A DNA stretch of 16,751 bases from Bacteroidia bacterium (GTDB lineage: Bacteria; Bacteroidota; Bacteroidia; Bacteroidales; CAJPTX01). Below are positions 15,270 to 16,751 of the stretch, one piece after another; position 1 is the first letter of the stretch, and each line of letters begins with the position of its first letter. The translations under genes and the position numbers were made by a program. Below the pieces are notes generated by a model. It made no database searches. It saw only the letters and a program-made list of their open reading frames with translations, and was not told the DNA's origin. Where the stretch lies: contig CAJPTV010000042.1 in NCBI GenBank assembly GCA_905373665.1, positions 1 through 16,751 of the forward strand. Reading direction: 5' to 3'.

Positions 15270-15407
15270 TTGGGAAAAATTACTCACGTCCGTTGACTAT
15301 GTGGACGTTCGGAGTCGCATCATCTCGTTTTCTTGGAAAGATACTATCTCTTGTGGTGATACTAAGGGCACGCCTGCTCTTAAGCCACTAGAACCGAAAA
15401 TCTCATT
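15266..15407 (+). promoter_or_regulatory. Untranslated leader of rho with a 6-base hairpin
   Basis: About 140 bases lie between the predicted transcription start and the rho ATG. ACGTCC at 15286-15291 pairs with GGACGT at 15303-15308 around an 11-base loop. In E. coli, rho is autoregulated by Rho-dependent termination in its leader; whether this leader acts in that way cannot be seen from sequence. No good ribosome binding site precedes the ATG. Confidence 0.45.
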
Positions 15408-16751
15408 ATGTACGATATCACTGAATTGCAAAATATGCTACTGCTCGATTTGCGTGTCGTAGCAAAGGCTATGGGCTTGAAGCGCGTTGAGAGCTATAAA
15501 AAGATGGATTTAATTTACGCTATGCTCGATCGACAGTCTGAAATGCTGCCAGATGAGATAGCACGCATACGAAAAGAAAATGCAAATTTGCAGAGCGCGC
15601 CTGCAGCGGTAGCTGAGGAAAGAGAAGCGGGAGTACGAGTTAACGAGAATGCAAGTTCGTTGCCCCCTATCAATTTCCAACGAAAAAAAGAGAGGCAGCA
15701 GTCACATCAGACGCCCACAAAAAAGGATATGCCGCAGGAAAGGACGTCGCAAACGGCCAATGCTGATGCTAACTCAGCTCCTGCGGAAGGAGAGGCTTCT
15801 CTTTTTACCATTCAGCAAGAGATTGTGCCCGTGCGCGTAATGCAAGAGGATGCAAAATCTACGGAAACGCCAGTAGGACTGGTGGAAATCTCCGTCGCAG
15901 AAGATGAGGAAGGGGGGAATGTAAAGCGCTCGCGCAATCAGCTCAAGAAGGAACGGGAGCGGAAGGAAGACCCATCACTCATTTTCGAGGAAGAGGTGCT
16001 TACCACGGGGGTGCTTGAAATTACCAATGAGGGACAAGCCTTTTTACGTTCCTCTGATTTTAATTACCTCTCCTCGCCAGACGATGTACAGCTCACGATG
16101 CATCAAGTGAAGCAGAATGGGCTCAAGAATGGTGATACGGTGGAGTGTATGATTCGTCCGCCGAAGGAGAATGAGAAGCATTTCATGCTACGAAAGGTCG
16201 TGACCATCAATGGGCTTTTGCCCGACGAGGTGCGCGAGCGGGCAGGGTTCGATTTCTTAACGCCCCTCTTTCCAACGGAAAAGTTTACGCTCTTGGGGAG
16301 TGAAAACAACCTTACACTTCGGATGGTGGATCTCTTTGCGCCGATTGGTAAGGGGCAGCGTGGGCTGATCGTGGCACAGCCAAAGACGGGGAAAACGATG
16401 CTCCTCAAGGAGATTGCGAATGCGATCGCTGCTAACCATCCCGAGGTTTATCTTATTGTGCTGCTCGTAGATGAACGCCCCGAGGAGGTGACCGATATGC
16501 AGCGCAGCGTGAAGGCCGAGGTGATTAGTTCGACCTTTGACGAGCCTGCGGAACGTCACGTCCGTGTCTCAAACATGGTCTTGGAAAAGGCCAAGCGTTT
16601 GGTAGAGTGTGGGCACGACGTTGTTATTTTGCTGGATTCGATTACGCGTCTTGCGCGTGCCTACAATACCATAGCGCCCGCTTCGGGCAAGGTGCTCACG
16701 GGGGTGCTTGAAATTACCAATGAGGGACAAGCCTTTTTACGTTCCTCTGAT
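15408..16751 (+). CDS. rho: Transcription termination factor Rho, 3'-truncated and anomalous at the end
   Basis: Hexameric RNA helicase that ends transcription. The frame is open to the last base: 448 codons, no stop. Residues 1-46 form the N-terminal helical domain. Residues of about 50-198 are charged, rich in Gln, Glu and Lys, and look disordered, an insertion typical of Bacteroidota Rho. The RNA-binding cold-shock-like domain begins at about 200 (VLEITNEGQAFLRSSD; SSPDDVQL; IRPPKENEK). The ATPase core has Walker A QPKTGKT (Lys329) and Walker B VVILLDSITR (Asp410). PASGKVLTG is then expected to continue with GVDANAL and the secondary RNA-binding site, but instead the sequence repeats VLEITNEGQAFLRSSD, so about the last 16 codons copy residues 202-217. 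The native protein would be over 600 residues. Confidence 0.9.
   Translation, partial: MYDITELQNMLLLDLRVVAKAMGLKRVESYKKMDLIYAMLDRQSEMLPDEIARIRKENANLQSAPAAVAEEREAGVRVNENASSLPPINFQRKKERQQSHQTPTKKDMPQERTSQTANADANSAPAEGEASLFTIQQEIVPVRVMQEDAKSTETPVGLVEISVAEDEEGGNVKRSRNQLKKERERKEDPSLIFEEEVLTTGVLEITNEGQAFLRSSDFNYLSSPDDVQLTMHQVKQNGLKNGDTVECMIRPPKENEKHFMLRKVVTINGLLPDEVRERAGFDFLTPLFPTEKFTLLGSENNLTLRMVDLFAPIGKGQRGLIVAQPKTGKTMLLKEIANAIAANHPEVYLIVLLVDERPEEVTDMQRSVKAEVISSTFDEPAERHVRVSNMVLEKAKRLVECGHDVVILLDSITRLARAYNTIAPASGKVLTGVLEITNEGQAFLRSSD
16004..16751 (+). repeat. Exact 55-base direct repeat, 693 bases apart, in rho at the window end
   Basis: Bases 16004-16058 and 16697-16751 are identical over 55 bases and differ in the base just before. 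The offset of 693 is a multiple of three, so the frame stays open. The second copy replaces the expected continuation of the Rho ATPase domain and ends exactly at the window edge. Both places also share AGGTGCT just upstream, so the junction falls in similar sequence. An assembly artefact at a contig end explains this best. Confidence 0.9.

Noticed and set aside
15259..15462. A 67-codon frame starting with GTG in the rho leader, overlapping the rho start
   Set aside because: It starts at the predicted transcription start, has no ribosome binding site, overlaps rho in another frame and its product shows no recognisable pattern. A leader peptide cannot be excluded but is not supported.
1..16751. 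Defence system, phage, CRISPR array or transposon
   Set aside because: All long frames on the + strand are explained by housekeeping or envelope families. There are no integrase, transposase, restriction or Cas-like proteins, and no array of regularly spaced repeats.

Overview
The window is chromosomal DNA from a member of the Bacteroidota, most likely a Porphyromonas-like Bacteroidales. The signs are the gliding-type ABC genes gldF and gldG, a Rho with a long charged insertion between its N-terminal and RNA-binding domains, a secreted dipeptidyl peptidase IV close in length to that of Porphyromonas gingivalis, few strong ribosome binding sites, and promoter elements of the Bacteroidota type (TAnnTTTG). 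All 15 genes I recognise are on the + strand and fill most of the window. I see no tRNA, rRNA, CRISPR array, insertion sequence or phage gene.

Layout: (1) the 3' part of gyrB (1-1692), closed by a strong intrinsic terminator; (2) a tight six-gene run (1995-7901) of a DEDDh exonuclease, msrA, dipeptidyl peptidase IV, a MATE exporter, phosphatidylserine synthase and cytidine deaminase, with gaps of 3-18 bases; (3) a membrane-anchored secreted protein (7961-10108) that looks like a fusion of a LytM/M23-like and an S41-like domain, both lacking catalytic residues; (4) a second run (10266-15209) with its own promoter: thiE, thiG, a small Cys-rich membrane protein, an AlkD-type DNA glycosylase, gldF and gldG; (5) rho (from 15408), with a promoter and a leader of about 140 bases, running off the right edge.

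The genes are mostly housekeeping: DNA topology, repair and transcription termination, phospholipid synthesis, pyrimidine salvage, thiamine thiazole-phosphate and coupling steps, periplasmic peptide processing, and envelope ABC transport. There is no obvious defence island or mobile element.

Two points deserve most attention. The first is the putative double pseudo-peptidase at 7961-10108. The second is the right end: an exact 55-base copy of upstream rho sequence replaces the expected continuation of rho, most likely an assembly artefact at a contig end, so the last 50 or so bases should not be read as native sequence without checking.
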